A DNA stretch of 64,000 nt from UBA1672 sp033851915 (GTDB lineage: Bacteria; Pseudomonadota; Alphaproteobacteria; Micavibrionales; Micavibrionaceae): the NCBI GenBank assembly GCA_033851915.1, contig JAWSVM010000001.1:62001-126000 (forward strand), given 5' to 3'. The translations under genes were made by a program, and so were the position numbers. The notes beneath the pieces are model-generated. The model was not told the origin of the DNA, searched no databases, and worked only from the letters and a program-made list of their open reading frames with translations. The stretch's first letter is position 1. Each line of letters begins with the position of its first letter. Below, piece after piece: positions 19,131 to 27,818 of the stretch.

Positions 19131-19389
19131 TGTTATTGTCTTTCGAAACAAATTCTTATTGCGGGAAAATGATAAACGTTTTTATGTATTTTGTTAAGGC
19201 ATTATAGCGAAATATAGTCGTTTGATTTTACTTTTACAGCAAGCGCAAGTGACGATGAGTAGTAACACCTACTTTAGACACGCAGCAACGCACGGTAAAA
19301 GAAAAAGAAAATGACTATTCCTGTTTATTTTTTGTTCATAATAGATGAGTATATTGGGTAGCGAAGCAATACGAAAAGGAGCTTTCCCA
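19131..19389. promoter_or_regulatory. Divergent intergenic region between sdhB and icd
   Basis: About 260 AT-rich bases separate two divergent genes and must contain the promoter for sdhB on one strand and for icd on the other. On the plus strand CATAAT at 19337-19342 is a plausible -10 element without a convincing -35. A clear Shine-Dalgarno AAGGAG at 19376-19381 lies eight bases before the icd ATG. I see no tRNA, riboswitch or terminator here. Confidence 0.4.
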
Positions 19390-20592
19390 ATGAGTTTAAC
19401 AATTGTAGATATGACAGGTGACGGCATATGGCCGGAGATGTCCCGATTGATAAGAGACGAACTGATCGCTCCGTTTTTCGATATTGAGTGGAAAATTCAT
19501 GACATCAGCTTGCCCACGCGTGATAAGACAGATGACAAAAATTTAAATGATGCCATTGCCGATTTAAAGAAATACAAATCCGGCGTTAAAGGCCCGACCA
19601 TTACGCCAAACCCGGCGCAGACCAAAGAGATGGGACTGAACAAACAATGGGGATCACCCAATGGGATTTTGCGCCGTGCGATTAATGGCGCGGTGATTAT
19701 GCGTACGCCTTTGATGGCAAGCAACCTATCAACAAATGCACCTGCGATGGCGAATGTAACCATTGCGCGGCAAGCCGTTGGCGGCATATACGGCGCGCCG
19801 AACGAGATTATCCCGTCCAAGGGCAATATCAAGATGATTCATATTGATGAAGCTGGCAAGGAAACTGTGCTGGCAGAAAAATCGGTTGAACAGGGCGTTG
19901 CGATGCTTAGCACTGAAACAGATTCATCCATCCGTGACTTTGCACACGCCACATTCCAACAAGCATTAGCAATGAATAAATCAGTTATTTTTGCGTCCAA
20001 GCAAACGATTTTACCGACTTATGACGGACGTTTTGTCGATATTTTTGAAAATGTGTTCAAAGAGTATAGCGCAAAATTTAAAGAGCAAGGGCTGGAGCTG
20101 TATGCGAGTGAGCTTATTGACGCCGCCGTATCCAAAATCCCGCAAGGGAAAACTAACGGCTTTATTCTGGCGCTGAAAAACTATGATGGTGATGTGACGT
20201 CCGACCAAGTGGCCGGTGAGCATATCTCTTTGGGCATGATGGACTCAACATTGATTAGCGCCGATGGAACGTTGCTGGCTGACCCACCGCACGGCACCGC
20301 GCCTGATCTTGATAAATTCTGGCATGAAGAGGGGAAATTGGTTGCCAACCCAACCGCTTATATCTTCGCTTATGCTGAAGCTATTCGCCATAAAGCCGAA
20401 TTGGAAGGCGATGCAGAGACTGCGAAAAAAGCACTCGCGCTGAAAGATGCTACGCTTAAAACGATTGAAGCTGGCTATATGACGGGCGATTTATCAAACG
20501 CCGCAGGTGTTGAGGCAATCACGGGGCAAGAATTTGTCGCGCATGTGAAAGACACAATGAACGAAGCTCTAAGCAAAAATAAAGCCGCGTAA
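19390..20592 (+). CDS. icd: Isocitrate dehydrogenase, type II homodimeric form, probably NAD-dependent
   Basis: Oxidative decarboxylation of isocitrate to 2-oxoglutarate. The protein (400 residues) follows the eukaryote-like type II layout: VDMTGDGIWPEMSRLI at the start, RDKTDD (about 50), TITPNPAQTKE, WGSPNGILRRAINGAV (about 93), TILPTYDGRFVDIF (about 215), KNYDGDVTSDQVA (about 270). At the cofactor loop NADP enzymes read HGTVTRHYR; here it reads HGTAPDLDKF, so the Arg and His that bind the 2'-phosphate are replaced by Asp and Leu, which predicts NAD preference. I start at 19390 because of the AAGGAG; an in-frame ATG at 19345 precedes that site. It lies head-to-head with sdhB and tail-to-tail with sdhA. 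Confidence 0.85.
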   Translation: MSLTIVDMTGDGIWPEMSRLIRDELIAPFFDIEWKIHDISLPTRDKTDDKNLNDAIADLKKYKSGVKGPTITPNPAQTKEMGLNKQWGSPNGILRRAINGAVIMRTPLMASNLSTNAPAMANVTIARQAVGGIYGAPNEIIPSKGNIKMIHIDEAGKETVLAEKSVEQGVAMLSTETDSSIRDFAHATFQQALAMNKSVIFASKQTILPTYDGRFVDIFENVFKEYSAKFKEQGLELYASELIDAAVSKIPQGKTNGFILALKNYDGDVTSDQVAGEHISLGMMDSTLISADGTLLADPPHGTAPDLDKFWHEEGKLVANPTAYIFAYAEAIRHKAELEGDAETAKKALALKDATLKTIEAGYMTGDLSNAAGVEAITGQEFVAHVKDTMNEALSKNKAA

Positions 20593-20634
20593 ATATATAC
20601 GAGGCTTTATCAAAATCTATGGATCAGGCGCGGA

Positions 20635-22425
20635 TTAATAAACGCGCTTTTTCGGTGGGAATGGCTCAATTTCATCAGTGAGCGTTGTCATGATAACAGG
20701 GCGATACGTAATATCTGTATTCCCCTTCTCATCAATTGCAATCACAGTATGCTTCATCCACTCTTTATCATTACGATCGGGAAAATCATCACGTGCATGC
20801 GCGCCGCGTGATTCCTCACGGTTCGCTGCCGCGTGCATGGAAACAACCGCTTGAGAGAGCAAGTTATCCAGCTCCAACACTTCGACCAGATCCGTATTAA
20901 ATATCATGGAGCGATCCTTAATTCCGAGGTCAACCTTTGCGGCGAAGCATTCATTGATCTTGCCAACACCAGCGTCCAGCACATCACCCGTGCGGAACAC
21001 AGCCGCGTGATCTTGCATTGTATGTTGCATTTGATCGCGAAGCTGCGCTGTTGAGGTGCTGCCATCTACATTACGGTAATGATCCAAACGCGCAACGGCT
21101 TTTGATCCATCATCGCTGCCGAATGATCTGTGCGTTTGCCCCGGTGTTACGGTTTCCGCGGCGCGGTTCGCAGCCGCACGCCCAAAGACCACAAGGTCAA
21201 GCAACGAGTTAGAGCCAAGACGGTTCGCGCCGTGAACAGACACACATGCCGCCTCACCGATCGCCATTAAACCCGGCACAACTGCGTTCGGGTCTTTCTT
21301 GGTCGGGCAAAGAACTTCGGCATTATAATTGGTGGGAATTCCGCCCATATTATAATGCACTGTCGGCAAAATCGGGATCGGCTCTTTCGTCACGTCAACA
21401 CCTGCGAAAATACGCGCACTCTCGGCGATACCGGGCAAGCGTTCTTGAATAATTTCAGGCTCTAGATGCATAAGATTCAGATGCATATGATCTTTTTTCT
21501 CACCAACGCCGCGGCCTTCTTTGATCTCCATGATGATGGAGCGGGACACAACGTCACGGCTGGCAAGGTCTTTGGCACTTGGCGCATAACGCTCCATAAA
21601 GCGTTCACCCTCGGAATTAGTGAGGTAGCCGCCTTCGCCGCGTACACCCTCGGTAATCAAACAACCTGCGCCATAAATACCTGTTGGATGGAATTGTGTG
21701 AACTCCATATCCTGTAGAGGCAGACCTGCGCGCAAGACCATCGCATTCCCATCACCCGTACAAGTATGAGCAGAGGTACAAGAGAAATAGGTACGCCCAT
21801 AACCGCCTGTCGCCAAAATAACCTGATGCGCACGGAAACGATGCAATATGCCCGTATCCAGATCCCACGCCATCACGCCCAGACATTCGCCTTCATCCGA
21901 CATAATCAGATCCAGCGCGAAATATTCGATAAAGAATTGCGCGTGGTGTTTTAGAGCCTGCGTATAGAGCGTATGCAAAATCGCATGGCCTGTACGGTCA
22001 GCCGCGGCGCATGTGCGTTGCGCAGTACCTTCACCGAAATGCGTGGTCATGCCGCCAAAGGCACGTTGATAAATTTTACCTGCGGCGGTACGGCTGAAAG
22101 GAACACCGTAATGCTCCAGCTCGATAATCGCGGGAATTGCTTCACGACACATATATTCAATCGCATCCTGATCGCCCAACCAGTCAGAACCTTTGACCGT
22201 GTCATACATATGAAATTTCCAGCTATCCTCACCCATATTACCCAGCGCAGCAGAAACCCCGCCTTGCGCCGCAACGGTGTGAGAGCGCGTTGGAAACACC
22301 TTTGAAATAATCGCAGTATTCAGCCCCTTTTCCGCGCAACCAAAACCGGCACGTAAACCCGCACCACCTGCGCCGACAACGACAACATCAAATTCATGAT
22401 CTATAATTTCGTAAGAGTCTATCAT
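20635..22425 (-). CDS. sdhA: Succinate dehydrogenase flavoprotein subunit
   Basis: Oxidises succinate to fumarate at a covalently bound FAD. The N-terminal dinucleotide site VVVGAGGAGLRAGFG (about residue 15), the FAD-attachment His in SHTVAAQGGVSAALGN (about 48), and the active-site block HPTGIYGAGCLITEGVRGEGG (divided, about 243-263) are present, as is the C-terminal 'RANREESRGAHARDDFPDR'-type segment (ANREESRGAHARDDFPDR). The length of 596 residues is standard. It is the last gene of sdhC-sdhD-sdhA on the minus strand; sdhB, normally next, is displaced by icd. Confidence 0.97.
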   Translation of the reverse strand: MIDSYEIIDHEFDVVVVGAGGAGLRAGFGCAEKGLNTAIISKVFPTRSHTVAAQGGVSAALGNMGEDSWKFHMYDTVKGSDWLGDQDAIEYMCREAIPAIIELEHYGVPFSRTAAGKIYQRAFGGMTTHFGEGTAQRTCAAADRTGHAILHTLYTQALKHHAQFFIEYFALDLIMSDEGECLGVMAWDLDTGILHRFRAHQVILATGGYGRTYFSCTSAHTCTGDGNAMVLRAGLPLQDMEFTQFHPTGIYGAGCLITEGVRGEGGYLTNSEGERFMERYAPSAKDLASRDVVSRSIIMEIKEGRGVGEKKDHMHLNLMHLEPEIIQERLPGIAESARIFAGVDVTKEPIPILPTVHYNMGGIPTNYNAEVLCPTKKDPNAVVPGLMAIGEAACVSVHGANRLGSNSLLDLVVFGRAAANRAAETVTPGQTHRSFGSDDGSKAVARLDHYRNVDGSTSTAQLRDQMQHTMQDHAAVFRTGDVLDAGVGKINECFAAKVDLGIKDRSMIFNTDLVEVLELDNLLSQAVVSMHAAANREESRGAHARDDFPDRNDKEWMKHTVIAIDEKGNTDITYRPVIMTTLTDEIEPFPPKKRVY

Positions 22426-22450
22426 GTTATTATCTATCCTAATTTTATCT

Positions 22451-22855
22451 TTAAATACCCGCAGTAAATGCGATTTTTAATACACTGAAAATACACGCAA
22501 CAGCCAGACCAAAGAAGAATATCTTCATCCCGATCAGCTTTGCCATTTTAAACCATTCGGTCGAAATATAATCCTCAACAACAACCTGTGCGCCCAATTT
22601 TGCGTGCAGCATCACAGAACTGATAAGAATAATCATCAAAATCGCGTTCACTGGTTGCCCCATCCATGCGGTGAACTCGGCGTATGATGCGCCTTGCAAG
22701 CCAATGATTGAGTAGATCAACCACAAAACCAATGGAATTTGCGCCAGTGCGGTAATTTTTTGCTGTAACCAATGCTCTGCGCCTTCGTGAGCAGAACCAT
22801 GGCCTTTTGCAATTTTCAGCGGTGCAACAAATTCATTATTTTTATGTCCCGACAT
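22451..22855 (-). CDS. sdhD: Succinate dehydrogenase membrane anchor subunit SdhD
   Basis: A 134-residue membrane protein with three transmembrane helices (about residues 35-52, 63-85, 105-128). The motif HAKLGAQVVVEDY (about 83-95) carries the haem-ligand His and the quinone-site residues seen in alphaproteobacterial SdhD. It follows sdhC by 12 bases and precedes sdhA by 25, forming one operon. Confidence 0.92.
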   Translation of the reverse strand: MSGHKNNEFVAPLKIAKGHGSAHEGAEHWLQQKITALAQIPLVLWLIYSIIGLQGASYAEFTAWMGQPVNAILMIILISSVMLHAKLGAQVVVEDYISTEWFKMAKLIGMKIFFFGLAVACIFSVLKIAFTAGI

Positions 22856-22867
22856 TATAATATTCTC

Positions 22868-23266
22868 CTATCCTGCCAAACGGCCACAAACCGTTACCCA
22901 TGTAAGTACCGTCAGAGTAAAAGCCCCGATCAATACATAGTAATTTGAACGATTTGCATCGGCTTTTTTAAAATTCTTGCCTATATCCCAAAACATATGG
23001 CGCACACCATTGCACATATGAAAGTACAAACCGGCAGACCACAGGAACAAAACAATTTTCCCCGGCAAGCTCGTCGCAAGCCCCATAACGTAATCATATT
23101 GTGCTTCACCACTTGCCGCGGCGACAAGAAACGCGGTGACAAGAAACGTCCCCATAATAAGGCCCATACCTGTAACGCGATGTGAAATAGACATCAGCGC
23201 AGTAAGCGGCAATTTATAAACTTGTAAATGCGGCGATAATGGTCTTTGGATTTTTGCTTCAGACAT
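22868..23266 (-). CDS. sdhC: Succinate dehydrogenase cytochrome b556 subunit SdhC
   Basis: A 132-residue anchor subunit with three transmembrane helices. RPLSPHLQVYKLPLTALMS, SISHRVTGMGL (about residue 27-37) and the haem-ligand block HMCNGVRHMFWD (about 83-94) are diagnostic. It is the first gene of the sdhCDA operon; the AT-rich stretch upstream (23267-23417) is shared with the divergent TerB-like gene and must contain both promoters. Confidence 0.94.
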   Translation of the reverse strand: MSEAKIQRPLSPHLQVYKLPLTALMSISHRVTGMGLIMGTFLVTAFLVAAASGEAQYDYVMGLATSLPGKIVLFLWSAGLYFHMCNGVRHMFWDIGKNFKKADANRSNYYVLIGAFTLTVLTWVTVCGRLAG

Positions 23267-23417
23267 ATTCTAAAGAGTCCCTCTTCAAATTTTTATAGAA
23301 ACATCATACGGGCTATGTTCCGAATTTTAAAGAGAGAACTTTACTCTATTCTTAATTTTTAGATGCTATAAAATACATTCGTTCGATTTGTACAATGATA
23401 CGGGAGACAATTTTACG

Positions 23418-23933
23418 ATGACACAGGAAAATATCGAAAACAACAAAGTTAGCATCGGCAAGTTTTATATGCTTCGGTGTCTCATCGTTATGGCACATGT
23501 TGACGGCAAAATATGCGAGGATGAACGCACCTATATGTCGGCTCTGATGAACCGCTTATACCTGAAAGATGAGCAGCGCAATATTCTGGAAGATGATTTT
23601 GAAAACCAACAGGATATAGGGGATTTATTCCGCCATATTAACGATCCCCGGTATCGCGGACAAGTCGTCTATTTTGCACGATTAATGGCGCATAAGGACG
23701 GTATATTAGCTCCCTCGGAACAAGATTTACTCGATCACCTTCACGCAATGGCAACTAATGGGCTTGATATTGAAAGCATTCGCGCAGATGCACAAAAAGC
23801 GACGGCGGCAGAACTTCTGATACATGATATAGAAATCAACGAAAATCGTCCAACCAAACACGGACACTTTATTCCGTACTTACAATGGCTGGACGAGATA
23901 CTACTTTCTATTGGTATTGATTTTATGGATTGA
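23418..23933 (+). CDS. TerB-like domain protein
   Basis: A 171-residue, all-helical, probably cytoplasmic protein. Two copies of a metal-binding-like signature, MAHVDGKICEDERTYM (about residues 25-40) and MAHKDGILAPSEQDLL (about 92-107), are the hallmark of TerB/DjlA-type domains. Members of this group are linked to stress responses or membrane-associated assemblies, but no specific function can be given. I start at ATG 23418, preceded by GGGAG at some distance; an in-frame TTG at 23388 would add ten residues. Confidence 0.65.
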   Translation: MTQENIENNKVSIGKFYMLRCLIVMAHVDGKICEDERTYMSALMNRLYLKDEQRNILEDDFENQQDIGDLFRHINDPRYRGQVVYFARLMAHKDGILAPSEQDLLDHLHAMATNGLDIESIRADAQKATAAELLIHDIEINENRPTKHGHFIPYLQWLDEILLSIGIDFMD

Positions 23934-23953
23934 GAGTAAGAGTTACTTACTCT
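23933..23953. terminator. Hairpin between convergent genes (possible bidirectional terminator)
   Basis: AGAGTAAG, a five-base loop and CTTACTCT form a perfect 8-bp stem that covers the gap between the TerB-like gene and asd and includes the asd stop codon. Neither side has a strong T run, so termination efficiency is uncertain. Confidence 0.4.
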
Positions 23954-24953
23954 TAATCAATAGCTCGGCAATCTGAATAGTATTCAGCGCCGCACCTTTG
24001 CGCAAATTATCAGTAGTACACCAGAAGTTCAGGCCGTTTTCAACGCTGATATCTTCACGGATACGTGAGACATAGACATCATCCTCGCCTTGCACTTCCA
24101 GAGGCGTAACATATTCAAGGTCTTCATTATCCAGATCAACAACTGTCACACCATCAAATTCACGCCAAAGAGCGCGCGCTTCGGCGGCAGAAAGTTCATT
24201 TTCCAACTCAACATTTATCATTTCAGCATGCCCGACAAAAATCGGTACACGCACACAAGAAGCACAAACTTTAATGGACGGATCGAGAATTTTCTTCGTC
24301 TCGACAATCATTTTCCATTCTTCTTTGGTCATCCCGTCATCCATAAATGTATCAATTTGTGGAATAGCATTAAACGCAATTTGCTTTGGGTAAACAGATG
24401 GCGCATTTGTATTATTCATGTAAACGCTTTTAGTCTGGTTAAACAACTCATCCATGGCGGCTTTGCCTGACCCCGAAACAGATTGATAGGTGCTGACAAC
24501 GACGCGCTTGATTATCGCGGCATCGTGCAACGCTTTTAACGCCACAACCATTTGAATGGTGGAGCAATTCGGATTGGCGATAATGTTACGTTTTGTATGC
24601 TCGGCAATTGCCTCGGGGTTAACTTCCGGCACGATCAACGGCACGTCGGGGTCCATTCTGAAATGGCTGGTATTATCAATCACAACCGCGCCGGCTTTTG
24701 CCGCAATCGGAGAATACTGCGCAGACACTGCGCCACCGGGAGAAGATAAAACAATATCCACACCTTTAAAATCGAACGTGCTTAAATCTTGCACTTTCAG
24801 ATCTTTATCTCCAAAAGACACTTCCCGTCCAACCGAACGGCTAGACGCCAATGCAATAACATCATCAACGGGAAATTCCCGCTCATCTAAAATGTTCAAA
24901 ATTTCATGGCCAACATTACCTGTTGCACCAACAACTGCGACTTTATACCCCAT
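23943..24953 (-). CDS. asd: Aspartate-semialdehyde dehydrogenase
   Basis: Reduces aspartyl phosphate to aspartate semialdehyde, the branch point to lysine/diaminopimelate, threonine and methionine. The N-terminal NADP site VVGATGNVGHEIL, the catalytic Cys in NPNCSTIQMVVAL (about residue 130) and the RVPIFVGHAEMINVE block (about 235) are present. I start at ATG 24953 since a strong AAGGAG lies about seven bases upstream and the product (336 residues) begins like the family; an in-frame start at 25028 would add 25 unrelated residues. Confidence 0.95.
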   Translation of the reverse strand: MGYKVAVVGATGNVGHEILNILDEREFPVDDVIALASSRSVGREVSFGDKDLKVQDLSTFDFKGVDIVLSSPGGAVSAQYSPIAAKAGAVVIDNTSHFRMDPDVPLIVPEVNPEAIAEHTKRNIIANPNCSTIQMVVALKALHDAAIIKRVVVSTYQSVSGSGKAAMDELFNQTKSVYMNNTNAPSVYPKQIAFNAIPQIDTFMDDGMTKEEWKMIVETKKILDPSIKVCASCVRVPIFVGHAEMINVELENELSAAEARALWREFDGVTVVDLDNEDLEYVTPLEVQGEDDVYVSRIREDISVENGLNFWCTTDNLRKGAALNTIQIAELLIKSK

Positions 24954-25073
24954 ATTAAGCTCCTTCTTTATTTCCTGCCTATGGATACCCAAGTGATTGT
25001 GATAATCTAAAATCCACACCTTGTGCAAGCATGTTCTTCCTTTTCTTTATAAAATAGATAAAAATTCCGCGCT

Positions 25074-27047
25074 ATGGCTAAAAAATCACCTGCAACAAAG
25101 CATTCAAAGAAAACACGGAAAGAGCTTGAAACCGCAATAGAGCAGGCTGATGCTCTAGCCGCGCAAAAATCAAATTTTCTGGCCACAATGAGCCACGAAA
25201 TAAGAACACCCATGCAAACCATCTATGGTCTTTTGGAACTCATTGCGCTGGAAAAACCCGATGAGAACATCAGTTCCATGGTTGAGACCGCGCAAGGCGC
25301 AGCCAGCAGTTTACTTGAAATTCTTGACGATGTTTTGGATGTCGCCAAAATGGACGCCGATGCGATGGAGCTGGATATGTTTGAAGTTCCCGTACGGCTG
25401 CTTGTCCGCGGCATGCTGGAGGCTTTATCGGTCAAGGTGCGGGGCATACGCGTTAAGATCATTGATGACATTGATACGGATGTCCCCTTCGTGATCACCG
25501 GCGATCCCAAACGCTTGCGTCAAATTTTAATGAACCTGTGCGGCAATGCGTTAAAATTTACACATGAAGGCACAGTTACCGTTCATGTCAGCACAAAAAT
25601 GCAACACATAAACATACCGGAAAATGGTCTGGGGTTACGCTTTGAAGTGATTGATACCGGCATAGGGATGAGTCAGGATGTCTGCGATAAGTTATTCCAA
25701 TCCTTCACTCAAGCCGATAACACAACATCACGGAAATATGGCGGAACTGGACTGGGGCTATCCATTGCAAAAAAGCTAGTCAATTTGATGGATGGCGAGA
25801 TCGGAGTCACTAGTATTGAGGGCAAAGGATCAACATTCTGGTTTGAAATCCCGACAATAGAAGTCAGCACAGATGAAAGCACTATAGACTTGCCAGACTT
25901 GGAAGGTATCTCCGTTTTATCCGTTGAAGATCACCCACAAGGTGCAAAAGAAATCCAAAGCTCCTTAAAATCAATGGGTGCAAAAGTTGAAAGCTGCGCC
26001 ACATATGCTGAAGGCGTAGAGTTGGCCACACGCTATCCTTTCGATGTTGCCGTCATCGATCAAGGATTACCTGATGGGCTTGGCCTTGATTTGATACGCG
26101 ATATTTTAAAAGTGCGCCCCTTCACGGGAATTGTTATGTATACGGTGCGTGACGATATCGGCCTTTCCCACAGCTTAAATGCTCTAGGCGCAACCTACCT
26201 TACAAAGCCAGCTAGTCGCGCAGGACTTGGTGAAGCAGTCAAAAGTTCTACACGACGCGCCCCCCAGGACACCAATATCGCAGAAGGCCCTACCCGCTTA
26301 CTTATCGCAGAAGATACGCAAAGCGTGCGGGATATTCTACAGATTCAACTATATAAACTGGGCGTTAAGGCTGATTTCGTTAGTAACGGTAAAGAAGCTC
26401 TGGAAGCTTTCAATACCGGTAAATACGGCATATTAATTACAGACCTGCATATGCCTGAAATAGATGGATATGATCTGGTTAGAATTCTCAGAGAACAAGA
26501 AGAGAAAACCGGCACAAAAGCCCCTATTATCGCCCTCACCGCAGATGTACAGATGGCACAACGCGAAGCCTTTACAAAACACGGGTTTGACGAATGTTTA
26601 CTAAAACCCGTATCCCTTGGGCAGTTACGCGGCTTATTGATACGGTGGCGGTTGCTCAACGAAGACAATATCCAAACAGATCACAATCCAAAACCACTGA
26701 AAAACGATACAAACGATAATGCCGTCAGTCGTAGCTGTCTGGTTAAAAATTTGGGGGCAATTGACAAAGGCACAGTTGATATGATGGGGATTTTTGTGGA
26801 ATTAACAGCCCCTCTTATCAAGGCAATAGAAGAAGCATGTTCCGAAAATGATTTTCATGAACTTCTGGAACTTGGACACAGCCTAAAAGGCAGTGCACGC
26901 TCTGCCTGTTGCAATGCTTTAGGGGATTTTGCCAGCGATTTACAAGATATAGCAGAACAGAAAGGAAACTGCACTCCACTGGTCAAGCATATCGTAGAAG
27001 AATTTGAGCGCGTTATTGATGATGTGAAAATACTCGTCCCAGAATAG
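25074..27047 (+). CDS. Soluble hybrid sensor histidine kinase (HisKA-HATPase-REC-REC-Hpt)
   Basis: A 657-residue cytoplasmic kinase with no sensor or membrane segment. A short coiled coil (about 12-32) leads into the HisKA motif FLATMSHEIRTPMQ, with His about residue 41. The ATPase domain follows (N box NLCGNALKFTHEG about 153, G boxes DTGIGMS and GGTGLGLSIAK). The first receiver (about 278-395) has VIDQGLPDG at its phosphorylation site. The second (about 407-530) has LITDLHMPEIDGYD and a LKPVS lysine. The C-terminal Hpt domain carries LGHSLKGSARSA, with His about residue 602. Domain order is that of a full phosphorelay. It converges on the pilus-type cluster, which encodes a lone receiver, so a functional link is possible but unproven. 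Confidence 0.9.
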   Translation: MAKKSPATKHSKKTRKELETAIEQADALAAQKSNFLATMSHEIRTPMQTIYGLLELIALEKPDENISSMVETAQGAASSLLEILDDVLDVAKMDADAMELDMFEVPVRLLVRGMLEALSVKVRGIRVKIIDDIDTDVPFVITGDPKRLRQILMNLCGNALKFTHEGTVTVHVSTKMQHINIPENGLGLRFEVIDTGIGMSQDVCDKLFQSFTQADNTTSRKYGGTGLGLSIAKKLVNLMDGEIGVTSIEGKGSTFWFEIPTIEVSTDESTIDLPDLEGISVLSVEDHPQGAKEIQSSLKSMGAKVESCATYAEGVELATRYPFDVAVIDQGLPDGLGLDLIRDILKVRPFTGIVMYTVRDDIGLSHSLNALGATYLTKPASRAGLGEAVKSSTRRAPQDTNIAEGPTRLLIAEDTQSVRDILQIQLYKLGVKADFVSNGKEALEAFNTGKYGILITDLHMPEIDGYDLVRILREQEEKTGTKAPIIALTADVQMAQREAFTKHGFDECLLKPVSLGQLRGLLIRWRLLNEDNIQTDHNPKPLKNDTNDNAVSRSCLVKNLGAIDKGTVDMMGIFVELTAPLIKAIEEACSENDFHELLELGHSLKGSARSACCNALGDFASDLQDIAEQKGNCTPLVKHIVEEFERVIDDVKILVPE

Positions 27048-27065
27048 AAACATCGAACATGGATA

Positions 27066-27806
27066 TTACGGGCAAGAAGCCTCGTCACCATCCGCATCAC
27101 CATTATATTCTGCGCTAGGTTTCGTTGTCATACGAACACGAAAACACGTATAGCCGCTTGAACATCTCACTTCTGCCGGCGCATCACTATCCAAATCAAC
27201 CACACCACCGGAAGCATCAATAATATCTGCCTCACACTCTCCGAACTGGTCATCCAACTTTTGCAACGCCGTATTAATAAATGCATCAGTTTTATTCGTT
27301 TGAATCCAAAAGAATATGCCATCTAAGCCATTGTAATATTGCCAATCTTCGAATAAATCAGGTGCAGGTGGTAAAAATTTTCCAGATGCCCCACTAAAGA
27401 CCAGTTCATGATTTTCATCACCATTCCCCGGGTTTCCCGGACACCTTATATCCCGAACAAACTGCCCTGCCGTTGGGCCAATTGTTGCCGAATTATAGTG
27501 TCCAGAATTGGGTTTAATCGGAAAATTACGCCGTGCATCGGGATCAGTTCCACCACTTGCGATATCAATACTTTTATCGCCTCTTTTGTAAGAAACAACA
27601 CATCCCAGAATTGCAGATCTAATCGTATCAACTTGGCTTTTTATATTTGCAACGGTGCGAAAACTGCTTTGTGATGAGGTTTGCTGGCTTGATGGCTGCA
27701 TAAATGTCACGGTCAATGCGGCAAGCAATGCAATCGCGATCAGAATATAGACAAGCGCACTGCCACGCTGATTATTATGATTTTTTTTATCGCGCAAAAT
27801 TGTCAA
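27066..27806 (-). CDS. Pilin-like bitopic protein of the pilus/secretion cluster (distal copy)
   Basis: A 246-residue protein with a short basic N-terminus ending QRG, then a hydrophobic helix SALVYILIAIALLAALTV, then a large exported Cys-containing domain (cysteines at about 74, 121, 200, 219, 225 and 244). The layout is that of a class III/type IV prepilin, but the Glu expected at +5 after the Gly is replaced by Tyr, as in GspK-type minor pseudopilins. The start is TTG at 27806, with AAGAGAG about eight bases upstream. It lies 12 bases after a second protein of the same design and is the last gene of the cluster. It could be a minor pilin or tip protein. Confidence 0.5.
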   Translation of the reverse strand: MTILRDKKNHNNQRGSALVYILIAIALLAALTVTFMQPSSQQTSSQSSFRTVANIKSQVDTIRSAILGCVVSYKRGDKSIDIASGGTDPDARRNFPIKPNSGHYNSATIGPTAGQFVRDIRCPGNPGNGDENHELVFSGASGKFLPPAPDLFEDWQYYNGLDGIFFWIQTNKTDAFINTALQKLDDQFGECEADIIDASGGVVDLDSDAPAEVRCSSGYTCFRVRMTTKPSAEYNGDADGDEASCP

Positions 27807-27818
27807 ATTATCGCTCTC

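Noticed and set aside
19131..19389. Possible tRNA or small RNA in the sdhB-icd gap
   Set aside because: No cloverleaf pairing, T-loop sequence or terminator could be found; the stretch is plain AT-rich promoter DNA.
24954..25028. Longer N-terminus for aspartate-semialdehyde dehydrogenase
   Set aside because: The added 25 residues have no counterpart in the family and lie upstream of a strong Shine-Dalgarno serving ATG 24953.
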